A stretch of 64,000 nucleotides of DNA, taken from positions 20,758,485-20,822,484 of the forward strand of contig NC_134027.1 of assembly GCF_964204645.1 (NCBI RefSeq), read 5' to 3'. Position numbers and translations under genes: made by a program. The notes below the pieces were generated by a model, which saw nothing but the letters and a program-made list of their open reading frames with translations, was not told where the DNA came from and did not search any database. Position 1 is the stretch's first letter; every line of letters begins with the position of its first letter. Source of the stretch: Tubulanus polymorphus (lineage: Eukaryota > Nemertea > Palaeonemertea > Tubulaniformes > Tubulanidae). This document shows, piece after piece, positions 1 to 12,178 of this stretch.

Positions 1-1103
1 TCACACACTACCCCTTGTATATTGATAGTAGGCAGCAATAGATGATAACATTTACGTACCGGTTTAACGGGCCGGTCCTGATTAGACAATGGACAATTTG
101 GAAATTTGGCGGAAATCCGAGGGAGTCCGATAATCGGGGCCTAATTTATCATATATACAACGTATACATGAGTATAAGCGTATAGGGTGTCCAGTTTCTT
201 TGTAATGAAAAAAACCCTTGAATCGATATACATTAGCTGGATCATGCAGAAATCAAATGAATTTTATATAAACGTTGACATGAAACTCTCCTCAATACAA
301 AATGGCAAGATTCACGCCCTTACGATAAGAAAATTATGACTATTAGAAAGAAGGTAATACTAAACAGTGCACTATGATCGTTGATAAGAATTCTAGACGT
401 GAATCAGAAAAAATTAGTCCAGTGTCCAAGGCGTTAATAAGACCACGTTATTGTTGACACGTCAATGGTTTTTATGAGAGAGTGATAATTCTAGACTTCG
501 ATCAGACTCATGAACGAGATATGGTAGTTTTCCGAAGTCCATGGTTTAAATAGGTTTGGAATCTAGCTATTGATATCATAAATCGATTTGCAGAGGAACA
601 ATCAAGTTAAACTTCGGCTTTTCTACTGACTACATATAATGGCGACAGGTAAACTAATTTAGAAATAAGTGGAAATAAAAATCATTTGAAAAAGAGTTTA
701 TACAAATACTTTTTTTCTGTAAAAACCGATGTGAGAAGCATGATTATGGTTAGCTAGGGCTACAGTCTAACCTAGACTGGGGTTTCGAATTTCGAATCCC
801 CTCGTATTGAGTGACCTAGCGGGGGGAATTAGCAATTGCCCCCTCCCAGCAATTTTGAAAAAGTGCATTTTTGCAAAAAAAATTATATCCAGAACTGCTC
901 TTCTTCAGGCTTCACTGCTAACCCCCCCCCCCCCCAATTTAAATGATGCTAGGCACGACCCTGTTTTTTGGGTCTATATCTAATAAGGTTTAAGTTTTCT
1001 ATGTGGCAAAGTATTATCTACGTATACACCAGCGTACTCATTTAAACTTCGACAATTAATCTGGAGGTATTCTATCAATTTTTTCTCAGTGGTAAGACAG
1101 ACT
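1..1103. other. 5' flank of the methyltransferase gene, no gene seen
   Basis: AT-rich sequence with no coding exon that I can support. Around 729-790 there is a weak tRNA-like pair of motifs, resembling an A box followed by a duplicated B-box-like stretch (GGTTTCGAATTTCGAATCC), so a tRNA-derived SINE head is possible but unproven. A homopolymer of about 14 C lies near 923-936. I see no clear TATA box or initiator for the gene that starts downstream. Confidence 0.5.
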
Positions 1104-4100
1104 ATGTCAAAGTATTGGCGCGAGCAGGCCATTCAGGGAACAAGCGTTAAGGAAATGATGCTCGATAACGATGCAGACGATTTTGCCGATACAGAACGGA
1201 AAGAAATCATGAATTTGTTACCGGATGTTGGCAATAAGGTCGTGCTGGAACTTGGCGCCGGAATTGGGTACGTATTCAAAACCGATGAAGCTACATTATC
1301 AATATGGGGAGAGCAGTGACGCATCCTTCAGGAAAAGGGCATACGCTGGGTTTCCGCAAAGGTCAGCGTCGTTTGCGCGAGGCTCTTTGTTTGGGGGGGG
1401 GGGGGGAGGTCTGGGCCCGTCTCTTAATTTTGAGAAATCAGAGGCATACGCATCTATTTTTTTATCTTGAAATAGGTATTGGCCCCGTTATTCATTTGGC
1501 TGGTAAATTTCGTTTGATTTTTTGATTGAGTGTCCCTTACAAACCAACCACACCTGACGGGAGCGAAACAGGGGGTTTGATTTTGAAATCGGAAATCGAA
1601 GTACAGATATATATAGTTGTGTGATCGGCGGTCGAGTTAGCAGAATTTTTTTTTGGTTTAAATTGAAGTACATAATTGGAAATTCGGTTCCGGTTAATTC
1701 AAACAATCTTCCATTCAGTCTGAACCGGCAAGCGACTGATTGGCTTGAATTTTCTTGGCTGCCTAATTTGATAAATCGAGATTTTGGAAATAGCTTTATT
1801 ACAAGGTTGAAGATCATTTTGTCAATTTTTATATTTTTTGGTCGTTTTCTACGTGTAAACAGTCCGATAGTTTATTGTGGTTTTTTCTCGGGTAATGTTG
1901 ATGTAGAAGGAAGCGCATTTCGAAACACAAATTTTCCAAGTATGTTCCTGGGGTATCCGAAGTGTAGGTTATGACATCGACGGTGCAGCTCCGATACGCA
2001 TGTATTTTAACGTAGGGACTATTCTAAAAAACTGGATTAGCACTAAATGCCTACAACAGTTTTCGGGCCATTTCTTCCAGTCCACTTGTTAAACTTGTTG
2101 AACAAACACTCTAAAAATATAACCATGTGTTATATTTGAAATTATATCCATAAAATCCACTGATTTTCACATTATAAACACTGTGGAATTTTCGAGAGAT
2201 CCATGATTTTCATAACTGGTCCGGAATTTGTCGGACGTGTCGAACCTGTAGTGATGTCAATAGAGTCACGATGCCATCGGGTACGAATCGCTCATAACGT
2301 AGATTCCCTTGTTACTAAATTACAATATTGTTGGTTGGTTGTAGGATAGATACATATACGTATCCGGCATAATTCGTGATAAAGCAAAGTTTGCCCTCAC
2401 TGTAACGCTGTCGGCGACGAATCCCATCTTCTTTTTTGTTGTAAACTGCAGGATAACTTAAGAATTAAATATGATATTGTACATCTAAACCTAGACACTT
2501 TTCTTTCAGCCTTTGCTAATCCCAATTAACCAATCATCTTAAATATCGCGAAATTTATATATTATGGGCTTGTAAATATCACTTATTGTATGTATATATT
2601 AAAGTATGTATATTTAATATATTGTATTACTTCTCTCTCTCCTTTTATTGTTTTTCTTTTATTGTGCATCCTTTTGGTTTTTTGTCTGTCTTTTGTTATT
2701 GCGGTTTTTCTTCATTTACAATCTTATATTTTGGATTTATGATGAATGAATTGAAATTGAAATTGATAAAGCGAGAATTTCCACGTGCAGGTTTGCCAAC
2801 GGATTCGAAATTCATTATATATTTCTGTCTGGACCTTTCAAAACAAGTCCTTGGTGCTTAGGACATTTTGCATAGGTTTTTTTTTAGATATTTACCCATC
2901 CAATATAACCACATCAAAATTTTTCAGCCGTTTTACATCTGAAATTGCAAAAACAGCGAAATCCGTTATTGCCGTGGATTTCATGGAACAATTCATCGAA
3001 ACAAATAAAGGAAATAACGGCCATCTGGAGAATGTCTCATTTATGTGCGCAGATGTTATGCAAATGGACATCCCTAAAAAAAGGTAAGGTGAAAAAGTAG
3101 TGTTTTAAAAAAACATATGCACAATTTGTAGAATCAAAATAGAATTCTTTAAATCTTAGAACATTAATCTCTCACCCGGCTCAATAACTTCCTTCCTCTC
3201 AACCATAATTTATTCTTATCGAAATTAACTATTTTGTCTTGTTTTGCTACAGTATCGATGTGCTATTCTCAAATTGGCTGTTCATGTATATATCCGACTC
3301 AGAAATCTGCCGTCTTGTTCCGAAAATGCTTTCCTGGTTGAAAGACGACGGCTACTTCTTCTACAGAGAATCATGTTTCCACCAATCAGGTCAACGTCAA
3401 ATCTTATACGTAATCTCATCTTTATCTACATCCATACGATAGATTAACTGTCAAAGCTTCATATGTTTAACCTTCAAACTATCTTATTCAACGCTCAAAC
3501 TTAATCCACGAATTTTCCCGCAAATACAACAGCATAGCGTATTTGCCAAAACGTCTTATTTGGCACGTTCAATATTCGACCGTAGATATTCACCGTCAAG
3601 GAGACAAAATTTAATTCAAATATACTATCAAAATATAGACCTCATCAGATTTGATGCGTCAAATTTGCTTTGACGAGCGGTACTATTGATGGGTTATTTT
3701 GATGAAGTATTAGTTTTGACGGGTAAAATTTGATATTTTTCATGTTTACTATCTATGCTATATAGGTCAGCTTTCAAACTACAATATATATATCAGATTT
3801 ACTATCTGTATTAATCAAATTACACTACCTACCGGTTTTTTATTACTTGGGAGGTTTCAATATCTTTTTTTTAGGAACGAAGGCTCGAAAGGAAAACCCA
3901 ACACGATACAGGTCTCCGACTCAGTACAATTCATTGATGCTCGCACCATCTCTATTTGACCCTCAAACGAAGACATCCTACTGTTTTGAACTAATCGATT
4001 GTACGTCCGTAAAAACATACATTGAGGTATAAAAAAACTAACTTAACACTGAATAAGATGATATTGATAATAAAGATAAGATAGCGGTATGTTAATGGCT

Positions 4101-7100
4101 ATAATGCACCTAGTGGCTGGTTCCTTAGTTGAGACTTAAGACGTCCAAAAATGGTTTTAAAATTCCAAGACTGGTTTTAAGCTGTTAGATTGGTTATAGA
4201 ACTAAGATATGTCTTAAATTGGTCTTAAGTCTAAGCACTGAACTATGGAACTGGGCCCAGATGTAATAGGAGACAGTTGAATGAAGTACAGTCACAGTTG
4301 ATTTGCCATGCGAAGTCCAATATGACGCGTGTGTGGACGATGCGAATGATCTCCGCACATTACCTATATGACCCTGGCGCAGACAGGGCGAACGTCGGTT
4401 TTCATATGACATATGAATTGTGTAGGCGAATAACTAATAACTAATAAGCGAACGCACTATAATTAGGATGTTACGCATTTCACATTCGGCCATTTTGGGA
4501 ACGGTTATGTTCAAGTTCATTTTTTTTCATAGAAAAGAACGTATAACATAATAATATTTACAATTACAGGAATGCGGATTGAGAAAAGTTTGATTTTTTT
4601 GAACGTGGTTAACTCTTTCAGGACAATATAGTTCCGATTACCTGACATTCCTTTTCACTTAGTTCCCAAAAAGTCGACTGATATGATTCTGGTAACCGAA
4701 GTTCGCCTAGGAGTAAAGTATTCTGTGGTCAGCATTAGATTATTCGAATGCGTACGATAGCCCTGAAATATGGAATAGGAATTACGTCATATCTTTTGGA
4801 TGGAACTGATTTTCAAGTGTATTTCAGGCGAAGAGCAACAGAAACCAAATCGTGTGGCTGTTAAGGAAAACGTCGCTTGACACGACACTCGATGGCTATC
4901 TATTTGTACGTTTAAAATTGGACGAACACATGAATTCCGAAGAAGCTATCGCCCGCTATCAGACCGTATACGGAGCGGGTTTTCTCAGCTCTGGCGGCAT
5001 ACAGGTCACTCGGGTAAAGTTGACTTATCGATTTATTAGATATAAATTTGGAATGCCTTCAGATTCTAATTGTGTCAAGTGACAACTGAACTGAACTATG
5101 GTTCTGACTAAGTCTTGGAAAACCATGCATTCACTGGTATGATATCTAAACCGGAATTTGATCTGGAATCTAATCAATATGTTTTAGTAACGCATTGTGT
5201 ATGTGTAAAACTCAATAGTTCAATCGAATATATAGTCAACCTTGCTTAAAACTTGACACCTAAGTCCTCAAAATACCCCTACAGAAATCAACATCCTCCG
5301 ATTTCAATTTTTCGAGTACATGGAGTAAAGAACATGATAGATCTGAGCGCTAACTTCAAATTCAAGTAAGTTTCGATGAATTTCGGGGGGCCAAAAGGAC
5401 CCAATTTTGGCGGCCCACCTCATCAAATCTTATATCATACGAAAGCATTGACTATTTACTACAAGATAACACGAACTTTTAACGCATGGAAATCAACAGA
5501 AAATGAGCTATTCGGTATCGCGATAAACTTGGATTTCCCTTGAGGAGTAATTGACACTACATAGTGAAATCGGTCCTGATTGCTAAGGGGTTAATTCGCA
5601 TCTCTCGGGACCGTGGTTTTTTCAACAAATTAGACATTATACGGATTATACGTAATTTTCGTATTTTCTATGAATTATGTATAATTCGTAGAATTAACGA
5701 TTTATCTATCAATTCGTATAAACCACGAATAAAACCTGCTGAAAATCGTTTTCACTGGCATTGGAACGAACACCTCGTGCCACAGCCATTCATTGTTTAA
5801 ACTTATCTGGTGGGAATATACGTCGTGTGGTCGCGGCACGCTCAGTGTCAATACGACTGACGAGTAATTGATAAGCTTGCCAACCACTGCCAGCAGGCGG
5901 AACAACGGAAAACGAATTAGGCGTCGCATTTTCAATTGTTTTTAAGAAAAAGGACAATATACGGCTACGATTTAAGAATTACAGAGTACGAATTATCCGA
6001 TTGAAATTAAAGAGATTGACGCAGGAAAAAATCGGGACTTCTAATTTTTATACGAATTAGGTAGTTATACGAAGTAACCGATGGCGGATTAAATGAGGTT
6101 GACTGTATATCACCCAGGAACCCTCAGTGATTCGATGTAAGGCATGAATAAAAGTCTCAAATTTGCATATAGGTAAAAAGGGTTCGTGGAATTGATTGAA
6201 AAATATATCTAGAATAAACAACTTGAAATTGAGTTCGTCTGCCCGACGCACGGCACCCAGTTATCGAATTGAAATCAGCTCAAAGCAAACTTTAAAACGC
6301 GCGTGATACGAAACACTTATCAACACAAACTGAAACCAAACGGTGGTTCTTAGTACCCATGGTTCTAAGTTCAACCACAATAATGTCAGATGTCGTGTCG
6401 TTATCTTATCTAGGTGGTTTATATTTGTAGTTTGAATTTTCAGGAATTGACTCGTCGCTTGAACTTAAAGCAGGGGGATAAAGTTTTGGACATTGGTTGT
6501 TGTCCTGGTGGAACGGCGCAATACCTGGGCCAGGTAAAAATGTGGACAGTGTTCTCTTTACTTTGATTACGAATCACATTTTCTTTCTAATTATAACTAT
6601 CAAAAACACGAAAGAAGATTTAGAAATAAATGCAATTCATTTCGTGAATTGACATGTGGCATACAACATATTTTCTAGCATTATGGCATTGAATATCTTG
6701 GTCTACATAATTCGTCTTATATAATCAGTTTGGCGAGGAAGAAAGCCGACAACTGGCACGACAATAAGGTACTTGTATGATATACGTATAAGTAAATATA
6801 GGGACCAAATACAACAGGCACGGGTAAATTCTGACAAATATGATGTACCCGGCCAAGTCCTCAACTCAGATGTCAGCCGTCAGCCTAGGGATTTTGCGCA
6901 GACCGAACATTTCACAAACGACGCCTTGTTGCTGTCACTAGTGAAACGAAGATCGTTCGGTGACTACGTATATTCACAAGTCTATTCTTTCGTTATCTGT
7001 GCAAATAATCTCTCGTGAGGCGTTTTTTTTTAGAAAAAGAAAGTCTAATTTTCTACGTTACTGGTCTATGAAACAAGTCTTAGAAAATATTCATCAAATT

Positions 7101-9661
7101 AAATTACTTTATCTTAAAAAAGCCACAAGAGTGTTATTCGTGTGGATTCAAACGATAGTTTAGGGGTGTCCCTTAGTAAACGCTGATTTTCGTAAAGCGT
7201 TAGTGTATTTGCGGGGATGAAGTGAATGCGGAGAGTTTCGCAAATTTTTAGTTACTGGAGAATCTGCCTAGAAACTTGCGCCGTAAAGCGTTAAGTAAAT
7301 AAGGTTCCACCGGTGAGACTCGTTTTGTCTTACAATGATCCTTTGGCTCTTAGACTTGGTAACTAGGTGTTACGTATATACTGTCACTTTGGTACTGGTA
7401 GGCCTGTGAACACGTTTTCACAAATATCGAGTAATCTGTCTTTTTGGAAAATGTATATTTTGCAGTATTCTTCGACTCACTTATAGAGTGCCTTTCACCA
7501 GCAATCGTTATTTTTTCGGTGAAGCACTTTCTCACAGAACGTACACATGTTCAATTGATATACACCATTATTTGACGGAATATTGTACTTTATTTCCAGC
7601 AGATAGAATTTGTTTTGTGCAACGAAACAGCATTTGATGCGAAATCCGAAACGTTTGATGCAATTTACAGTAGGGAATATTTCATGAATTTCTCCGATAA
7701 GATCAGCATGCTAAAAAAGACTTATGTAAGTGTTAGACTCGAGCTGTTGTGTTTGCTTTTATTCGTCCGTCCTTAGTCGTGACAATTATTTGGTAATATT
7801 TCAACACGCATAATGATGTATTTTCTTAATATTTGATTTATGCGTATATCTATTGTATATTTTTACCGTCAGAATGATAGCATAATTTTTGACGCGCCAA
7901 TTTACTTTATTCAAGTCGTAGATATTCTGTCTTACCTCGTTTCGCGGTAGCTGTTCTGATTGATAATTGCATCCCCGCAGCTATAGAGGTTGACTTGTTT
8001 ATATTTCAACTACGCTACGAAATTAATTTTTGCCTAAAATGATTATATTAGATCCTTGATATATTTGGTACCTATTTTTGTGAAAACTAAGCTGATAACA
8101 ACGATGTTAAATTCAATTGATTTGATGGTGCCATAGAAATAGATGGACGATATATCCTCAAGGAAATGGGTTTGAGACATATGATCCCTAGTGAAATCGG
8201 CTTCTAGAAGCCGGTTTATATCGTATATCGGTGTGCCGTATTGAGAACAAATGCGACAGAACGAAAAGTGGATTTGAGTCAGCTACCGGGCGACATTTGC
8301 GCCATTTGTAATGGAAAAGTCGGTTCGAAGTTGCAAAACGCTCGTTGAACGGTTCACGCAAACCGTTTAGGTTTACGCCTAAACAAAGAGCGTTCTATGA
8401 ACGAAAAGCGATTAATGAACGAAGACGATTTTCCTACAAACCGAATTGATTTGTGCAAACCGATTTCAAACAAATGCGCCTCTAATCTTGGGGTACTTTT
8501 CGAACCTATTAGTTGCCGACTGACCGCGAATACAGGTTGCGCAGAATTCCATTGGCAACAATTCTATCTATGATGTAAATAAGATATATTGACTGATTGA
8601 TGCTTCAAAAAATTATCATAATTGTCACTTGGCTATAATTCTATTCATATTTTTTTTTCAATTTTTATCATTATCTTTATTGCTCCATTTCTTTTACAAA
8701 ATTTCGAGCACAGAAAAGAAAATACACTATTGTCACATGCATACATACATATATACAAATTACAGTTTTAGGGTTCCGGTTTAAATTCGGAGTTTACTAC
8801 ATGCCACTTGTACTCTAGAAATATCTGGAGTACAAAAACTATAGCACCGGTCGACTGGTGGTTACGATGCTTTTTCCAGATCGGTGCTTTTCGTACATTT
8901 TGGTACTGATAATCTCGGAAACTGATCATGATATACATGTTTCTTATTGATTTTCACCGTAGAATTGGTTAAAACCGGGTGGAAGATTGGTTATGACTGA
9001 CATTACTCGTGGAAAGCAAGAATTATCATTTTCGAAATTCCTAGCACAAAGAGGCTTCTACCTCTATACTGTAGAATCATACAAGAAGGTAATGCGCGTA
9101 TAAAAAGCCTTTCAATGGAATATTTGCAAAAGATTTCTTATGAAGTTAGGCCCTTCCAGAAAAATATGGCTACGGCCTGCGGGCATGTCTCCACAATAAT
9201 GTCTTCTTTTTTAACAAAGAGGAATCCATCTTCCCCAGAAATGGATGTTTTGTTTTAACGAAAACAGCTTCGCGCTACGTAATATGTTAGATATTTTGAT
9301 TAATTATGTTTTTAAGTATGATGAGGTGTTTTTCAGGGGATGAAATTCGTCGGATTTGAAAATGTGAAAATCGAAGATGAAACTAATGATTTTACCAGAG
9401 TTCTGCGACAAGAACTGACTGCGTTTGAGAATAAATTGGGCACGTTAAAACAGGTACTTGCATGCAATGTTTTCATGACCTATTCAATGACTCCATTTCC
9501 ACTCGAAATCGTCGAATCATGGCTCGTTGGTTCTTCTCACATTTCAGAGATTTGGCGAGCCCGAGTGTCAACTGATCTCCGATGGCTGGAGAGCGAAAAT
9601 TGAAAGATGCGAACATGGAATTCAAGGCTGGGTTATCATCACAGCGACGAAACCCATCTGA
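1104..9661 (+). CDS. PMT: Phosphoethanolamine N-methyltransferase, two-domain, 11 exons
   Basis: This enzyme family uses SAM to methylate phosphoethanolamine stepwise to phosphocholine, a cytosolic route to phosphatidylcholine. Exons: 1104-1267, 2928-3083, 3253-3389, 3875-4026, 4828-5004, 6444-6533, 6679-6768, 7600-7725, 8963-9088, 9337-9453, 9548-9661. They join with GT-AG introns into one 482-aa frame, about the length of plant-type two-domain enzymes. Exon 8 could instead start at 7603. The N-terminal domain has an intact SAM motif I (VLELGAGIG) and the family stretch FSNWLFMY. The second domain begins at [10 protein letters not shown], carries motif I as [10 protein letters not shown], then IYSREYFM and [13 protein letters not shown], and ends with the typical GW-rich tail. 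The middle motif glycine is replaced by Cys, and the position where plant-type enzymes carry a His after YSRD appears to be Asn. The second domain may therefore be impaired. The start is the ATG giving MSKYWREQA; a GTG-initiated extension is not supported. Confidence 0.93.
1463..2000 (-). mobile_element. 5'-truncated LINE 3' end, copy 1 (in PMT intron 1)
   Basis: This stretch is similar to 28621-29225 and 41598-41955. All three share the same low-coordinate boundary (a T-rich start followed by AAATAGG) but differ at the high-coordinate end. On the minus strand this is the pattern of 5'-truncated LINE copies with a common 3' end: the shared end reads AAGAT(C) followed by an A run, and two of the copies have AATAAA just before it. 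The right boundary near 2000 is approximate. It lies in the 1.66-kb first intron of the methyltransferase gene. The LINE identity rests on the longer copy at 28621-30170. Confidence 0.6.
4118..4252. repeat. Short hairpin-forming inverted repeat, MITE-like
   Basis: The left end reads GGTTCCTTAGTTGAGACTTA. The right end, reverse-complemented, reads GTTCCATAGTTCAGTGCTTA and then ACTTAAGACC. The imperfect arms enclose an AT-rich centre, so the segment could fold into a hairpin. It sits in the methyltransferase intron between exons 4 and 5. The rest of that intron holds nothing I recognise. Confidence 0.4.
5231..6112. mobile_element. Candidate non-autonomous Tc1/mariner or pogo-like element
   Basis: The ends are inverted: TATAGTCAACCTTG on the left and GAGGTTGACTGTATA on the right. 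Each is flanked by TA, as expected for the TA target of Tc1/mariner/pogo transposons, whose termini often resemble CAGTCAACCT. The 0.88-kb interior has no transposase reading frame. It occupies most of the methyltransferase intron between exons 5 and 6. A matching terminus, GGGGTTGACTGTACA, is present near 51411-51425. Confidence 0.4.
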
Positions 9662-9698
9662 ATTAAGTTAAAACGTCTCAATCGTTTCTATTGTAAAT

Positions 9699-9704
9699 AA
9701 TAAA
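9699..9704 (+). promoter_or_regulatory. Polyadenylation signal AATAAA of the methyltransferase gene
   Basis: A canonical AATAAA lies 38 bases after the stop codon of the methyltransferase final exon, giving a short 3' UTR. Confidence 0.6.
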
Positions 9705-11225
9705 CTTTCTATCGGTATCATGGAAAGTCGGTGAGAAAAACGAACAAGAGTAGATCGCCACCAGAAGCATCTAACGCCCGAAACAAGTCAAACTACACGA
9801 GTCTTGACTCGGCCACAGTGTCTAACCGATGTGAATATCATTCAGACCGAGTTCGAATGGTTTAGAAACGAACCGGCAATTGATAACGTTTTAATAAATA
9901 TTTGTGTGTGTGTGCGTGCGTGCGTGCGTGCGAGCGCGCGCGCGCGCGTGCGCCTGTGCGCGTGTGTGTGTAAATGGGTAAATTCGAAAATATTAAAACT
10001 ACGGTATACCTTTAGTGTGTGTGTGTGTGTGTCAGGTCTGGGGAGTTTCTCAATTGATAGACATCATCGACAAGATCTATAAACTAACTCTAGATCTACT
10101 TAGGAGTCCGAAAAGGGCCTTAAACGCTAAAAAGCTTTGGCGTACTGGTTCCCTCTCGTTTGCATCACATATGATAAGAGTTACGCTAAAATGGAATGAA
10201 ATCCTATTTTTGCGCATCAAATGTGTGTATTGTTGGGTAAATCTCGGCTTGTTTTCCCAATAGTTTTCAATTTTGGCGTTTGTTCGCCTTACTATGCCAT
10301 TCCATATACCATATATTCAACAATGGCCCGAACAGCCAACATAATATTAATTTATGGTCAAATAAAACATTTGCTGAAGAAAACTTGGACTCATTTCCTT
10401 TTGTATTGTGGGATTTTATCTTTTATAGGCCTACTTACTATATCGTTTGATAGTTTCGAAGTACATCCAGCCAAACCACATGTTACACGAATTCTTATCT
10501 CAAGATGTGTTATTATTTCATCTTTGATGCATATTGTTTACTAATTAATCCTGTAGTATCATTTATGAAAAATGAATCATATCGTATCTGAAAAAAATTA
10601 GATATACATTTCGGGAACAATTGATTTATTTCATATGGAAATAATAGGGTTACTAAACAGGCAAATATAGCAAAATGTAATATTATCAAGTGGAAGGAGA
10701 TAAGCACAACTGATATGCACTTGCTGTTAAACATTAATTATTGAGTATATCGTATACAATGATCATTTTTCTAATGTGAGGTCAATGCAGTATACGTCAT
10801 TGTGTGTTCCACAATTAGGGACAAGTTAGCAATGCAGCAGGCCGAACTGCCTCTTGGATATAGACTAGGGGTAATTCTTCGCCAAGGGAGATGGCTGGTT
10901 GGTAAATGCTGGTATTACCAGTGTAATGAGTGTCACGGAATATATTCATTATATAGATATCAGCTATCGAAATAGTTTATCTTAAACACACAGTACATAA
11001 GCTTTAGGTCCGAGACATTTTTCAACATAGCGGAATATACCACAGGGTTTCCAGTGGTAAGGCCAGGACAAAAATAAGTATTATTGGAGGACTTTGTCGG
11101 CAATTTTGGACCCAAAAGGAAGGACTTTTTGACTCGGAAAGAAGTACTTGCCAGTTAAATTAAATGAGGGACCATCAGGTAGCATTTTTGCAATGCCTTC
11201 ACCGAGATGCTAGCCTATTCTATCC
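9705..11225. other. Intergenic, microsatellite and no supported gene
   Basis: A TG/CG-rich microsatellite at 9903-9970 (TGTGTG, then TGCG and CG units) and a short (TG)n at 10013-10033 lie here. Open frames of about 100 codons near 10221-10544 have no recognisable domain and no splice context. I see no RNA gene. Confidence 0.6.
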
Positions 11226-12020
11226 TACTGACAATTGAACTACCAGACCTGGCGCTGACGTCGTTTTTGAGCGCTTGGCCCTTGCCTTGCGAGGTTGGGC
11301 TGTAGAACGTTTTCGTGTTGGGTTTTGGCATGACTATGGAAGGAGAAAAAGTTGCGTATACTATGTGTGCTTCACGCCTGAACTGTACAGGGTTGATTCT
11401 ATCGGGTGGACTACCGACCCTTTTCAAATAATCTATCGGATGGACTACCCTATTCAATAATCTATCGGGTGGACTACCGACCCTATTCAAATAATTTATC
11501 GAGTGGACTACCGACGCTTTTATAATAATCTACCGGGTGGACTACCGACCCTTTTAAAATAATCTATCGGGGTGGAGTACCAACCCTTTTCAATCAATCT
11601 TTCGGGTGGACTACCGACCCTTTTCCAGAAAATCTATCGGATGGACTACCGACCCTTTCCAAATAGTCTATCGGATGGACTGCCGACCTTTTCAAAATAA
11701 TCTATCGGGTGGACAACCGATCCTTATCTAAAAAATCCGTCGGCCTTCTCAAATAATCTATCGGGGGACTACCAACCCTTGTAAACCAATCTAGTGGGTG
11801 GAATACCGACCCTTATAAAATAATCTAGCGGGTTTGGCATGACTACTAGAAGGAGAAAAAGTTGTGTATATAATGTGTGCTTCACGCCTGAACTGTAGAG
11901 AGTGGAATCTATCGGGGTGGACTACCGACCCTTTTCAAATGATCCATCGGGTGGACTTCCAACCCTTTTCAAATAATCTATCGGGTGGACTACCGACCCT
12001 TTTCCAGAAAATCTATGCAG
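11226..12020. repeat. 34-bp minisatellite with embedded larger duplication
   Basis: From about 11398 a unit of about 31-36 bp is repeated with variation. Its core reads AATCTATCGGGTGGACTACC followed by GACCCTTTT. About 12 units run to 11826. Then a segment also present at 11318-11395 (GGTTTTGGCATGACTA through the Cys-rich stretch to CTGAACTGTA) recurs at 11832-11905 and leads into three more units ending near 12016. The array therefore grew by single-unit expansion and by a larger block duplication. There are no unique spacers, so it is not a CRISPR array. Confidence 0.85.
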
Positions 12021-12178
12021 TCTTGATCGCAATAAAGACGAAAATTCAATTCTCTACCTGTAAAAAGATTGACAGCTAATAATCCAATGATTGGTTGAAA
12101 TATTATTTTAATTGTCCGATTATTAAGATTTTCTCAATGTAATTTTCTGACTGTCTGTACAAATATTGAAATCAATGG

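Noticed and set aside
2586-2861. Phe/Tyr-rich open frame in the first methyltransferase intron
   Set aside because: AT-rich intron sequence; it ends before the next exon and is in a region with no coding signal.
10221-10544. Open frame of 107 codons with hydrophobic segments
   Set aside because: No homologous motif, no paralogue in the window, and AT-rich sequence readily gives hydrophobic codons.
11398-12016. Regularly repeated units reminiscent of CRISPR
   Set aside because: Units are contiguous with no unique spacers, there are no cas genes, and the context is eukaryotic; it is a minisatellite. The same applies to 53150-53530.
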